Origin: Bacteroidetes bacterium UBA4416
GTDB lineage: Bacteria > Bacteroidota > Bacteroidia > B-17B0 > Aurantibacillaceae
Length of the DNA: 29,387 nt
Direction: 5' to 3'
Assembly: GCA_002390745.1 (NCBI GenBank)
Contig: DGQK01000027.1
Location: 1-29,387 of the forward strand
Positions 7,433 to 16,323 of this stretch are shown one piece after another. Positions within the stretch are counted from its first letter, which is position 1. Each line of letters begins with the position of its first letter. The translations under genes were made by a program, and so were the position numbers. The notes under the pieces were generated by a model. The model was not told where the DNA came from. It searched no databases and was given only the letters and a program-made list of their open reading frames with translations.

Positions 7433-10400
7433 CTACTGTTTGATGACTTTGCTCAGTACTCTTTTTTCATTTCGGATCTCGACATAATAAACACCTGCCG
7501 GAATATCGTGTGTATCGATCAGCGTATGTCCGCGTTCTGCCTGCTTCGAGTAGAGTGTCTGTCCAAGCAGGTTGGTGATGAGGATCGTGGCAGGCTGTTC
7601 AAGCACAATGCTCAGCTGGTTTGAAAAAGGGTTCGGGAAAATCAGGTCTGTTGAGGAGCTGCTGATTGCTTCCATACCTGTGCACAAGCTTACCTGCTGC
7701 GTATAGCTGAGCTGGCTGGTGCATCCGTTGGCACCTGTGCCGTTTACCGTATAAACAGTAGTCGTGAGCGGAAGAACAGTAATACTGCTTCCCGTGCCGG
7801 CCATACTCCAGGTGTAACTGCTTGCTCCAGTAGCGCTCAGGGTGACACTCTCACCGGTACAGATCAGGGTATTGCTGCTGCTTACCGTCAGAACAGGTGA
7901 AGCCTTAATGGTAACGCTGGTTGAAGCTGTGGCTGTACAGCCGGCAGCGTTTCTGCCGGTAACGCTGTATACGGTCGCGGATAAAGGAGAAACAACAATG
8001 CTGCTGTTTGTAGCACTGGTGCTCCATGTGTAAGAAGTGGCTCCGGTGGCGGTAAGAGTGGCACTTTGGCCGGAGCAGATAACAGGATCAGGATTGCTGA
8101 TGCTCACTGTTGGCGAAGCTCCTACGTTTACAGTCCTTACGAGGCTGGCTGTGCAGCCTGAGGCATTTTCTCCGCTTACCGTATAGCTTGTAGCGGTAGC
8201 AGGCGAAACAACAATGCTGGAGCTCGTAGCACCGGTACTCCATGTATAACTCGTAGCTCCCGTTGCCGTTAAGGTAGTGCTTTGCCCTCCGCACACAAGT
8301 GTGCTGCCCGATACGGCCAGGGAAGGAGCAGGGTTAATGCTGACCGTTTTCACAGCGCTGCCATTACAGCTGCCCGAATTTCCGGTAAGCGTATAAGCCG
8401 TCGTTGTCGCAGGTGATACAGTAATACTGGTGCTTGTGGAGCCGGTACTCCAGGTGTAGCTCGTGGCCCCGGAAGCAGTCAGTACAACCTGCTGGCCGGC
8501 GCACACGGCTGTGGCACCGCCGCTGATACTTAGGGTAGGCGTAGAACCCGGTGTTACAGTTTGAGTGGCTTCCGCGGTGCATCCATTGCTGCCCTGTCCG
8601 GTGACAGTATAGGTAGTGGCAACCGTTGGTAAAACACTGATGCTGTTGCCGGTAGCGCCGGTACTCCAGCTATAGGTGCTTGCCCCGGAAGCGGTCAATG
8701 TTACGCTTTGCCCGGAGCAGGCCGTCGTGCCGCCCCCAATGAAGATCACAGGGACTGTTCTTACAACAACAAGCCTCGATGCGCTTGCCTGGCATCCGTT
8801 GCTGTTCGACGCATTTACAGTATATGTGCTGTTGCTGAGAGGGGATACGGTAATACTGCTGCCAGTGGAACCTGTGCTCCAGGTATAGGTGCCAGCGCCG
8901 CTTGCTGTGAGTGTGGCGCTTTGTCCCTGGCAGATATTCACAGTAGCAGGCGAAACAGAAACCATAGGGCTTGCAAGCACTGTGATGGTTTGGGTTGCTG
9001 TCGAAGATCCCGAGCCATTGGAAGCTGTCAGCGAAACCGTATAGGTTCCGGGTGTAGAGTAACAAATGTTGCTCGGGTTCTGCACAGTAGAAGAGCTTAC
9101 CGCTGCACCCTGGAATTGCCAGTTCCAGCTTGACGGGCTATTGCTGCTGAGGTCTGTGTATGAAATGCATGACCCGCTACAGATGCTGTAGGAAGCCGTA
9201 CTGAAACCTGCAACAGGAGTGACCGCCGGACTGAGGCAGCTGATGTTGGCTCCCCATCCTGCATATGTGGCAGAACCCGAGCTCGCCCCGTTGAAATAGA
9301 AGGTGAGGTAAGATCCGGTGGATTGAACGGAGAAAGTACTTCCCGAATAGGTGCCGATCAGTGGAGAACTGGTGGTAGGACCGTCGTATACACTCAGGGA
9401 TGCGCCGTTGAGCGTAGTCATGGTCGTGAAGTCAAACTTTAGCCTGTTGCCGGTTGATGATACAAAGCTTTGGATATGATTGTCGCGGATGTAGTTGCCG
9501 GACACACCGCCATTATCGTAAAAAGTTCCGGCGCATACGCTTCTCACGCCGTCCTGTAGATTAAATACCGTAGGAATGATCGGGCTTGCCGAACAACCGA
9601 TCAGTGCTTTCCATCCGCTGGCAACTGATGTATTATTGCTGCTGAACACGAAAGTTACACTACTTCCCGTTCTGGAAGAAATGACTTCAGGCAAATCGTT
9701 GCCGGTATATTTTCCGATGAGCGGAGCAGAAACACCGGTGCCATCGTAAGCAAACAGTGTATCGCCGTTGACGACATCAAAATTGGTAAAGGTAAAATTA
9801 ATGAAGCTGGAAGAGCCGGAAGAATAGGTTTGTGTAACCGTGGTGCTGTTGGCATAATTGGCCGCGGGCCCTGCGGGATCGAAGAATACGCCCGAGCAGG
9901 TGTTCACCGTGCCGCTGCTCATGGCATAAGGCGTTAGGGTTGGTGTTGTGCAGCTGATGTTGGCCTCCCATCCCGCATAGGTGGCAGAACCTGAGTTCGA
10001 CCCGCTGAAATAGAAGGTGAGGTAAGAACCGGTAGACTCCACAGAGAACGTACTTCCCGAATACACCCCGATGAGCGGGTAAGCCGTGGTAGGGCCGTCG
10101 TACACAGAAAGCGAAGCTCCGTTGAGCGTGGTCATGGTCGTGAAGTCAAACTTCAGTCTGCTGCCGGTAGCGGATACAAACGTTTCGGTAGGATCAAATC
10201 GCAGGTAATTCCCCGATGGGCCTCCGTTATCGTAAAAGGTACCGGAGCATACACTTCTCACACCGGCCTGCATCAGGTAAACCGATGGAATGATGGGCGT
10301 AGCAGAGCATCCGATAATGGCCTGCCATCCCAGGCTGTTGCCGCTGGCATTGCTGGTAAATTTAAAGGTCACGCTGCTTCCTGTCCTTGAGGAGATCACT

Positions 10401-11797
10401 TCGGGAAGCCTGTCGCCGGTATACTTCCCGATCAGTGGAGCGGTGACACTTGTTCCGTCATAGGCAAAGAGCGTATCACCGATGGCGACATCAAAATTGG
10501 TAAAGGTAAAATTGATGAAGCTGGAAGAGCCGGAAGAATAGGTTTGTGTAACCGTGGTGCTGTTGGCATAATTGGCCGCGGGTCCGGCCGGATCATGGAA
10601 GGTCCCGGAGCAGGCAGTTACAGTACCGGCAGCCATGGCATAAGGCGTTAGGGTTGATGTTGTGCAGCTGATGTTGGCCTCCCATCCCGCATAGGTGGCA
10701 GAACCTGAGTTCGACCCGCTGAAATAGAAGGTGAGGTAAGAACCAGTAGACTCCACAGAGAACGTACTTCCCGAATACACCCCGATGAGCGGGTAAGCTG
10801 TGGTAGGGCCGTCGTACACGGAAAGCGAAGCTCCGTTGAGCGTGGTCATGGTTGTGAAGTCAAACTTCAGCCTGCTGCCGGTAGCAGACACAAACGTTTC
10901 GGTAGGGTCAAATCGCAGGTAATTCCCCGATGGGCCTCCGTTATCGTAAAAGGTACCGGAGCATACACTTCTTACACCGCCCTGCATCAGGTAAACCGAT
11001 GGAATGATGGGCGTTGCGGAGCATCCGATGATGGCCTGCCATCCCAGGCTGTTGCCGCTGGCATTGCTGGTAAATTTGAAGGTCACGCTGCTTCCCGTTC
11101 TCGAGGAGATCACTTCGGGGAGCCTGTCGCCGGTATACTTCCCGATCAGTGGAGCGGTGACACTTGTTCCGTCATAAGCAAAGAGCGTATCGCCAATGGC
11201 AACATCAAAATTGGTGAAGGTAAAATTGATGAAGCTGGAAGAGCCCGAAGAATAGGTTTGTGTAACAGTAGTGCTGTTTGCATAGTTTGCCGCGGGCCCT
11301 GCGGGATCATGGAAGATCCCGGAGCAGGCGGTCACCGTTCCGCTGCCCATGGCATAAGGCGTTAGGGTCGGTGTTGTGCAGCTGATGTTGGCCTCCCAGC
11401 CTGCATAGGTAGCAGAGCCCGAGCTCGACCCGCTGAAATAGAAAGTAAGGCTTGAGCCGGTGGATTCCACCGAGAAGGTGCTTCCGGAGTACACCCCTAT
11501 CAGAGGATACGCTGTTGTTGGCCCGTCGTACACACTCAGGGATGCGCCGTTGAGCGTGGTCATGGTGGTGAAGTCAAACTTCAGCCTGCTGCCGGTAGCA
11601 GACACAAACGTTTCGGTAAGGTTGCTACGGATGTAATTTCCGGTCGAACCACCATTATCATAAAACGTGCCGGAGCAGGTTGTTACCGTGCCGGTGCTCA
11701 TGTTATAAGTTTGGCTGGTTCCGGTCATCAGCGACAGGAGCAAAAAGATCAGCAGGCTGTATTGTGAAAATACGCGTCGGAATAAAGTGTTCATCAT
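7433..11797 (-). CDS. Giant T9SS-exported surface protein: seven CUB, one PKD, six Ig-like repeats, sorting tail
   Basis: The product is 1,454 aa from the ATG at 11797 (11794 is also possible). An upstream in-frame TTG at 11824 is rejected because the signal peptide begins at the ATG (hydrophobic core about 13-24). Domains: CUB 1-7 at about 37-860, alternating two subtypes A-B-A-B-A-B-A. A begins CSGTFYDNGG and B begins CSGxFHDPAG; both carry xLxVYDG/LFAYDG motifs. Next come PKD at about 865-950 (SWNWQFQG, TYTVSLTASN), six Ig-like repeats of about 71 residues (SATLTASGAxTYTWSTG core) to about 1375, and a type A T9SS sorting domain (FPNPFSNQL to PAGVYYVEI and a final KVIKQ). Type IX secretion should place it on the cell surface or outside. 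The domains suggest adhesion or binding; no enzyme domain is visible. It follows a kinase/regulator pair on the same strand. Confidence 0.93.
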   Translation of the reverse strand: MMNTLFRRVFSQYSLLIFLLLSLMTGTSQTYNMSTGTVTTCSGTFYDNGGSTGNYIRSNLTETFVSATGSRLKFDFTTMTTLNGASLSVYDGPTTAYPLIGVYSGSTFSVESTGSSLTFYFSGSSSGSATYAGWEANISCTTPTLTPYAMGSGTVTACSGIFHDPAGPAANYANSTTVTQTYSSGSSSFINFTFTNFDVAIGDTLFAYDGTSVTAPLIGKYTGDRLPEVISSRTGSSVTFKFTSNASGNSLGWQAIIGCSATPIIPSVYLMQGGVRSVCSGTFYDNGGPSGNYLRFDPTETFVSATGSRLKFDFTTMTTLNGASLSVYDGPTTAYPLIGVYSGSTFSVESTGSYLTFYFSGSNSGSATYAGWEANISCTTSTLTPYAMAAGTVTACSGTFHDPAGPAANYANSTTVTQTYSSGSSSFINFTFTNFDVAIGDTLFAYDGTSVTAPLIGKYTGDRLPEVISSRTGSSVTFKFTSNASGNSLGWQAIIGCSATPIIPSVYLMQAGVRSVCSGTFYDNGGPSGNYLRFDPTETFVSATGSRLKFDFTTMTTLNGASLSVYDGPTTAYPLIGVYSGSTFSVESTGSYLTFYFSGSNSGSATYAGWEANISCTTPTLTPYAMSSGTVNTCSGVFFDPAGPAANYANSTTVTQTYSSGSSSFINFTFTNFDVVNGDTLFAYDGTGVSAPLIGKYTGNDLPEVISSRTGSSVTFVFSSNNTSVASGWKALIGCSASPIIPTVFNLQDGVRSVCAGTFYDNGGVSGNYIRDNHIQSFVSSTGNRLKFDFTTMTTLNGASLSVYDGPTTSSPLIGTYSGSTFSVQSTGSYLTFYFNGASSGSATYAGWGANISCLSPAVTPVAGFSTASYSICSGSCISYTDLSSNSPSSWNWQFQGAAVSSSTVQNPSNICYSTPGTYTVSLTASNGSGSSTATQTITVLASPMVSVSPATVNICQGQSATLTASGAGTYTWSTGSTGSSITVSPLSNSTYTVNASNSNGCQASASRLVVVRTVPVIFIGGGTTACSGQSVTLTASGASTYSWSTGATGNSISVLPTVATTYTVTGQGSNGCTAEATQTVTPGSTPTLSISGGATAVCAGQQVVLTASGATSYTWSTGSTSTSITVSPATTTAYTLTGNSGSCNGSAVKTVSINPAPSLAVSGSTLVCGGQSTTLTATGATSYTWSTGATSSSIVVSPATATSYTVSGENASGCTASLVRTVNVGASPTVSISNPDPVICSGQSATLTATGATSYTWSTSATNSSIVVSPLSATVYSVTGRNAAGCTATASTSVTIKASPVLTVSSSNTLICTGESVTLSATGASSYTWSMAGTGSSITVLPLTTTVYTVNGTGANGCTSQLSYTQQVSLCTGMEAISSSSTDLIFPNPFSNQLSIVLEQPATILITNLLGQTLYSKQAERGHTLIDTHDIPAGVYYVEIRNEKRVLSKVIKQ
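7690..8965 (-). repeat. Six tandem Ig-like coding repeats of about 213-216 bp
   Basis: Each unit encodes about 71 residues around xCxGQSxTLTAxGAxxYTWSTG and ends near NGCxAxAxxxVxV. The copies differ clearly in both protein and DNA, so this array is older than the CUB array beside it. Confidence 0.85.
9231..11690 (-). repeat. 714-bp tandem repeats encoding CUB pairs
   Basis: The same CUB boundary sequence (GTTGTGCAGCTGATGTTGG and its variants) recurs at 9231, 9945, 10659 and 11373, exactly 714 bp (238 codons) apart. The units starting at 9945 and 10659 are nearly identical in DNA. The unit starting at 9231 is more diverged, and the one at 11373 is partial. The period equals one A+B CUB pair. 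Confidence 0.93.
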
Positions 11798-11820
11798 GAA
11801 AGATTTAAATGCATTGTTCT

Positions 11821-11840
11821 GCAAATATCCCGGTATTTGC
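11821..11840. promoter_or_regulatory. Perfect inverted repeat before the surface-protein gene
   Basis: GCAAATA (11821-11827) and TATTTGC (11834-11840) flank a 6-bp spacer, 24 nt upstream of the ATG at 11797 on the minus strand. A -7-like TATCTTTA lies just upstream on the same strand (11854-11847). An operator or a 5'-UTR hairpin is possible. Confidence 0.4.
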
Positions 11841-11851
11841 GGCGGTAAAGA

Positions 11852-11890
11852 TACCTATCGCTTGTAATTGTCATTACCTACCATTAGGTA
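11852..11890. promoter_or_regulatory. NarL-type heptamer cluster with 7-2-7 inverted repeat
   Basis: TACCTACCATTAGGTA (11875-11890) is an inverted repeat with 6-bp perfect arms. It fits the NarL/NarP 7-2-7 layout (TACYYMT-N2-AKRRGTA) except at the two innermost heptamer bases. A further heptamer, TACCTAT (11852-11858), matches TACYYMT fully and starts 23 bp away. The site lies between a NarL-family regulator gene and the surface-protein gene, about 80 nt upstream of the latter's ATG. The NarL consensus is from enterobacteria; its use by this regulator is inference. Confidence 0.45.
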
Positions 11891-11907
11891 TTTTTTGCTT
11901 CAAAGGC

Positions 11908-12561
11908 TTAGAAATCCCTGACAATGCCGTGCTGGATGGCAAATCGGATGAGCCCGACGAGGTTTTTGGCTTCGGTTTTCTGGAGAATATTCTTGCGATG
12001 CACATCTACCGTGGATTTGCTGATGAATAGCTTTTCTGCGATTTCCGTGCTTGAGTATTCCTGGCAGATCAGGCCAATGATTTCCCGTTCGCGCTTTGAA
12101 AGGTCGTGTGTAGCATCACCCTTGTGTTGGCGTCCTTTTAATTCTGAGGTCAGGATCGAGACAATCTCCTGGGAATAATACGTTCCATGATTCATGATAT
12201 GGCGGACTGCATGCAGCAGTTCCTGTTGCTCAACATTTTTCAACAGGTAGCCTTCCGCCTCCGCTTCCAGGATCGCGTTCACATATTCCCGGTCGTTGAA
12301 CAGCGTCAGCACCAGAACCTTCAGTTGCGGATAGCGCTGCTTCACCTGCCGCGTGAGCTCTATGCCCGACATTTCAGGCATCTTCAGGTCCGTCACAAGC
12401 ATATCGGCTTCTGTGTGGCTGAGAACTGCCAGCGCCTCCAGGCCGTTCCTGGCTTCTCCCACCACCTCTATGTCTTTTTCCTGTTCCAGGATAGATTTTA
12501 AGCCTTTCAAAACCAGCTCGTGGTCGTCTGCCAGGATGAGTTTTATCTTTCCGTTTTCCAT
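11908..12561 (-). CDS. NarL/FixJ-family response regulator
   Basis: The product is 217 aa. The receiver domain (about 5-120) has the acidic pair D12-D13, phospho-acceptor D58 (TDLKMP), a switch Thr in VLTLF and K108 in YLLKN. The C-terminal LuxR-type helix-turn-helix (about 152-210) contains LSKREREIIGLI, STEIAEKLFISKSTVDVHRKNI and the closing LVGLIRFAI. Phosphorylation by the upstream kinase should promote dimerisation and DNA binding. The start codon lies 4 nt after the kinase stop, so the two are co-transcribed. The next gene on the strand is the giant surface protein, and a NarL-like palindrome sits in between. That gene is the obvious candidate target. Confidence 0.94.
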   Translation of the reverse strand: MENGKIKLILADDHELVLKGLKSILEQEKDIEVVGEARNGLEALAVLSHTEADMLVTDLKMPEMSGIELTRQVKQRYPQLKVLVLTLFNDREYVNAILEAEAEGYLLKNVEQQELLHAVRHIMNHGTYYSQEIVSILTSELKGRQHKGDATHDLSKREREIIGLICQEYSSTEIAEKLFISKSTVDVHRKNILQKTEAKNLVGLIRFAIQHGIVRDF

Positions 12562-12565
12562 GAGC

Positions 12566-14509
12566 CTAGTGTGTGTTTAGGTAAATAGCGACAGTCGTTC
12601 CCTTATTCAATTGCGTATCGATCCGGAGAGTTCCCTGCAGGCTGTTTACCCGCGATTCGATATTCTGCAGGCCAATGCCCGTTTTGATGCTGTTCCTTTC
12701 AAAGCCTTTGCCATTGTCTTCCAGTTCCACGCATACGCCGTTGGAGCCCGAGCTTAACCGGATGTCGCACACGGTAGCGCCTGCATGCCTGATCACATTG
12801 TTGAGCAACTCCTGGATGATGCGGTACAACTGGATCTCGACCTCCGGCGACAGCTTCGTAAAAGGCTCGCTTACCGAAAGCGTGGTGCTTAAGGCCGGAT
12901 GGCTGGCATTGAGCCCGGCAATGAGGCTTTTAAGCGCTTTCAGCAAGCCGAGGTCCACCAGCACGCCGGGCATCATGTTATGCGAGATCCGGCGGGTTTC
13001 TTCAATCATCGTATCCAGCTCACCGCTGTAATAGTTCAGTTTTTCCTGTTGCGCCTGGTCGGACAGGTTAAAATTCCTTATCCCCATTTTCAGCATCACC
13101 AGGTTTTGCGCAAGCCCGTCGTGCAGGTCGGAGGCAATGCGTTTGCGCTCCTGCTCCTGGCCATTGATAAACGCCTCAAAATTCTTATTCTGGTTTTCAA
13201 GGATCATGTTTTTTCGCGCCAGCTCCTCCCTGATTTTTCTTCTCTGCAAAAACAGGAAAACACTCACCAGGCCACTCAGCCCCAGTACCAGCAACGAAAT
13301 GATGATTATTGTTTTTTGCCTGCCTGTTTTTTCGATCTGCCGGATCAGCTCGGTTTTTAAAAGCAGCTCCTGGTTCTTTTTTTGTAAATTATATTTCTGT
13401 TTGATCTCTTCAATATAATTCTTGTTCTCTATGTCGGCCAGGCTGTCTTTGAGCTGTACCATCCTGTTTTTATAAAAATAAGCATTCCGGTAATCTTCTT
13501 TCTGTTCATAGCCCGCCACCAGCATCTCGTAAAGCGACATGATGAATGGGGAAACCTTTTCCTGCTCTGCAAGGATCAGCGCTCCTTTTGCTTGCCCGAT
13601 AGCTTCGTCGTATTGCTTCTCATCCAGCTTGATCTTGGACAGGAGCGTTTTGCCGTAAAGCTCCTGTAAGGGGAAACCGGCCTTCTGCGCATCCCTCACC
13701 AGCTCTCCCGCGTAAAATTCGGCCAGGTCGCGCTTGCCTTCCCGTTCGTAGCCATTGGCAATATTGCCGAGCACGACCATCTCCGATCGGATGTCCTTGC
13801 GTTGCCGCGCCAGATCCAGTGCGCGCTTCAGGTAAGACTGCCCCTCCGCGTAAGCGCCTTTGGCAAGCAGGATGCCGCCGATATTCTGCGAGCCCGTGAT
13901 CGCATAATCGATGTTGCCTGTTGTGCGCTCGAAGTAATCGAACGAATTTTTGAAATACACCAATGCAGAATCAAGTTGGTTTTGTTGCTGGTAGATGACA
14001 CCGAAAGAAGAGTTCACATGTGCTTTCAGGTCCTCATCCCCTGTGGCTTCTGCCAGTTTGTAGGATTGAATAAACTCATCCAGTGCTTTTTTGCTGTTTC
14101 CCTGTGAGAGGTAGATGCAGCCACTGTAGTAACGGATCATGGCAAGGCGCTTGTCAATGCTGTTGGGCTTCACCAGGCTCAGCGCCTTATTGGTATAGGT
14201 CCGCGCCTCGTCAAACGACCGGGTCGTGAGGTAATGCTTGGCAAAGGCGAGATAGGCGTTCAGGCGTTGCTGATCATCCTTTAACCGTCCGGCCAGTGTT
14301 TCCGCCTGTTTCCTGTAAGATTCCGATCTGGCCGGATCGCTTTTTTGATAAAACCGCGACAGCTCCAGGAAAATCTGGCAGCGCTTTACCTGGTCGCTTA
14401 CCGTAGAAGACAGCCTGATCAAGGAGTCGGCTTCCAGCTGGCCCATGCAAAGCGTTGCTGTGCCTACGCAAAGCCAGAACGTTATCAGAAAAAGACAGGA
14501 CCTGCTCAT
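12566..14509 (-). CDS. TPR-containing membrane histidine kinase (HisKA_3)
   Basis: The product is 647 aa. A signal peptide (about 1-23) precedes six or more TPR-like helical pairs (about 40-365), a coiled region, one membrane span at about 400-420 (TIIIISLLVLGLSGLVSVF) and a cytoplasmic HisKA_3 domain with ERKRIASDLHDGLAQ; the phospho-accepting histidine is H463. The HATPase_c domain follows (LLNNVIRHA, DNGKGF, GIGLQNI). The layout, a periplasmic TPR sensor on a NarL-type kinase, is common in Bacteroidota; the signal is unknown. It is paired with the downstream regulator gene. Length and motifs are complete. Confidence 0.93.
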   Translation of the reverse strand: MSRSCLFLITFWLCVGTATLCMGQLEADSLIRLSSTVSDQVKRCQIFLELSRFYQKSDPARSESYRKQAETLAGRLKDDQQRLNAYLAFAKHYLTTRSFDEARTYTNKALSLVKPNSIDKRLAMIRYYSGCIYLSQGNSKKALDEFIQSYKLAEATGDEDLKAHVNSSFGVIYQQQNQLDSALVYFKNSFDYFERTTGNIDYAITGSQNIGGILLAKGAYAEGQSYLKRALDLARQRKDIRSEMVVLGNIANGYEREGKRDLAEFYAGELVRDAQKAGFPLQELYGKTLLSKIKLDEKQYDEAIGQAKGALILAEQEKVSPFIMSLYEMLVAGYEQKEDYRNAYFYKNRMVQLKDSLADIENKNYIEEIKQKYNLQKKNQELLLKTELIRQIEKTGRQKTIIIISLLVLGLSGLVSVFLFLQRRKIREELARKNMILENQNKNFEAFINGQEQERKRIASDLHDGLAQNLVMLKMGIRNFNLSDQAQQEKLNYYSGELDTMIEETRRISHNMMPGVLVDLGLLKALKSLIAGLNASHPALSTTLSVSEPFTKLSPEVEIQLYRIIQELLNNVIRHAGATVCDIRLSSGSNGVCVELEDNGKGFERNSIKTGIGLQNIESRVNSLQGTLRIDTQLNKGTTVAIYLNTH

Positions 14510-14649
14510 CGAAATCTCAATTTTTGAAAACTACATACCCCCCAGGCACGCACGAAGGTACAATTTATCATCAGGAAATAAAACGGCGGAGAGGAAGACG
14601 GAGTTGCACCAGGTAGTTAACGGATTTCGCCCAATATCCTGGCTTCATA

Positions 14650-15183
14650 TTACCTGATGCTTCTGAACGTCAGGCTGATCCTGCCATCCGTGGTGTCCGC
14701 CTTAGGGATGGCATGCAGCCATTCCCTTTGGATATCCTGTGTCATGTAAATCAGGCTGCCCGGAACCAACTCATAATTCAGCACCCGCTCCGGATCGCTG
14801 ATGTGTTTGAATTTCAAATGCCGCACTGTGCCCAGCGAAACAATGGCAATGCCGGTGCCTGCTTCCAGGTTGTCGGTGCGGTCGGCATGATAGCCCATGC
14901 TGGAGCGGCCATCCGGATAATAATTGACCAGGCAATTGTTCGGTTTAAATCCGATTGCCTTCTCCAAAGGTTCCAGGAGCCTATCGATTGCCGGCAGAAA
15001 CGCAGTATCCGGATAACTCATTTGTGAATAATTGTAAGCTTTCCCGAAGCTTACCGTTTTACGCGCAAGCATGCTGGTATCCCAGGTAATGTCAGTTAGT
15101 AAGGTATCATACAAGGCCCTGGGCTCATTGATAAAACGGTCGGTATATATTATTCCATGCATGTGGTTTAAATAATCATTCAT
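14650..15183 (-). CDS. AlkB-like 2-oxoglutarate/Fe(II) dioxygenase
   Basis: The product is 177 aa from the ATG at 15183. The frame is open to 15234, but those 17 extra codons fall inside the paaE terminator, so the inner ATG is preferred (15162 is a further option). The iron ligands are H99, D101 (GYHADRTD) and H157 (EWLHAIP). The 2-oxoglutarate-binding arginines are R168 and R174 (GRISLTFR), and the family signature NYYPDGRSSMGYHAD is complete. AlkB enzymes demethylate alkylated bases in DNA or RNA by oxidation. This single-domain form resembles the ALKBH2/3-like group. It lies directly downstream of the paaE terminator with no room for an ordinary promoter, so its expression is unclear. Confidence 0.9.
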   Translation of the reverse strand: MNDYLNHMHGIIYTDRFINEPRALYDTLLTDITWDTSMLARKTVSFGKAYNYSQMSYPDTAFLPAIDRLLEPLEKAIGFKPNNCLVNYYPDGRSSMGYHADRTDNLEAGTGIAIVSLGTVRHLKFKHISDPERVLNYELVPGSLIYMTQDIQREWLHAIPKADTTDGRISLTFRSIR

Positions 15184-15220
15184 AAAAAAGCCCCGGAGAA
15201 TATCTGCGGGGCTTCTTTTT
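15184..15220 (-). terminator. Bidirectional terminator after paaE
   Basis: An 8-bp stem, AAGCCCCG (15188-15195) with CGGGGCTT (15207-15214), has an 11-nt loop. A6 lies to the left (15184-15189) and TTCTTTTT to the right. Read on the minus strand it ends paaE, and its T-tract touches the AlkB-like ATG. Confidence 0.88.
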
Positions 15221-15246
15221 GCATATGCTTTCAATCAGATGATTGG

Positions 15247-16323
15247 TTAAGCGTCAAAATCGATGACCACCTTTTCAGTTAAAGGGTGCGCCTGGCAGGT
15301 AAGCACAAAACCTTCCTCCACTTCCGCCTCCGTCAGGGCAAAATTATTATCCATCTTCACTTTGCCTTCAAGCACTTTCGCGCGGCATGTACAGCATACA
15401 GCGCCTTTGCAGCTGAACGGCGCGTCCACGCCGGCTTCAATGGAAGCATCCAGAATACTTAAGCCTTCGGTATTCAAGGTCATTTGTGTTTCAAAGCCGT
15501 ACTGGATCACCGTGATATTGCTCGTAACAGAGCCGCCAACTACAGCTCCCGTGTTTTCTGCTTTCGCCACCGCATCAGCCACAGCGCTGAAGTATTCGAT
15601 ATGGATCTTTTCTTTGGAAATGTTGAGATTTTCCAAAGCCTGTTTGATGTTTTCCATCATCGGGCCCGGGCCGCAGATAAAATACTCGTCGCCGCTGCCG
15701 CACTGGTAGGCATCCACAACGGCTTTCACCCGGTCAACGCTCAAAAGGCCTTTCTGAAGCTCAGGAACCGTGCCTTTAGGGCTATCATAGATATTAACCA
15801 CCTTGAAACGGGAGGCATTTTCTGCAGCGATCTTCTGGATCTCGTTGTTGAAAATCACCGAGTCCTCATCCCTGTTAGCATATACTAACGTAATGCTGCT
15901 TTGTTTTTCGATATACAGCACGCTTTTCAGAATGCTCATCATCGGCGTAATGCCGCTGCCTCCGGCAAACAGCACATAATGCTTTTTATTGTTGCCCGAC
16001 AATACCGAGTGGAAATTTCCCATCGGCGTCATCACTTCTACCAGATCGCCCACTTTCCACTCGCGGTTCATGCGTGTAGAAGCCCTTCCGTCTTTCACTT
16101 CCTTCACGGCTACACGCAATTCTTTTTCGCTGTAAGGGCTCGTGCAGATGCTGTAAGAGCGGCGCAGCTCCTCGCCATTCACGTTCAGCTTGATGGTGAT
16201 GTATTGGCCCTGCTTGAACTGGAACTCAGGTTGCGCCTGTGGTGGAATGTCAAACGCTACCGAAACGGCGTCGGCGGTTTCCCTGCGGATATCTTTTACT
16301 TTGAGGGTATGAAATCTGGCCAT
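15247..16323 (-). CDS. paaE: Phenylacetyl-CoA epoxidase reductase subunit PaaE
   Basis: The product is 358 aa, the usual length. It has an FAD-binding barrel (about 1-105, with RRSYSICTSP), an NAD(P)-binding domain (about 110-240, with FAGGSGITPMMSI and FICGPGPMM) and a C-terminal plant-type [2Fe-2S] ferredoxin domain with C305, C310, C313 and C343 (CKGAVCCTC). It passes electrons from NADPH to the di-iron oxygenase PaaA. Unlike the E. coli paaABCDE order, it is on the opposite strand from paaABC and shares a 169-bp divergent promoter region with paaA. A strong terminator follows it. Within this window I see no other paa gene on this strand. Confidence 0.95.
   Translation of the reverse strand: MARFHTLKVKDIRRETADAVSVAFDIPPQAQPEFQFKQGQYITIKLNVNGEELRRSYSICTSPYSEKELRVAVKEVKDGRASTRMNREWKVGDLVEVMTPMGNFHSVLSGNNKKHYVLFAGGSGITPMMSILKSVLYIEKQSSITLVYANRDEDSVIFNNEIQKIAAENASRFKVVNIYDSPKGTVPELQKGLLSVDRVKAVVDAYQCGSGDEYFICGPGPMMENIKQALENLNISKEKIHIEYFSAVADAVAKAENTGAVVGGSVTSNITVIQYGFETQMTLNTEGLSILDASIEAGVDAPFSCKGAVCCTCRAKVLEGKVKMDNNFALTEAEVEEGFVLTCQAHPLTEKVVIDFDA

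Noticed and set aside
9231..11690. Long regular repeats considered as CRISPR or mobile elements
   Set aside because: The 714-bp period is in frame and encodes CUB domain pairs; there are no short repeats with unique spacers.
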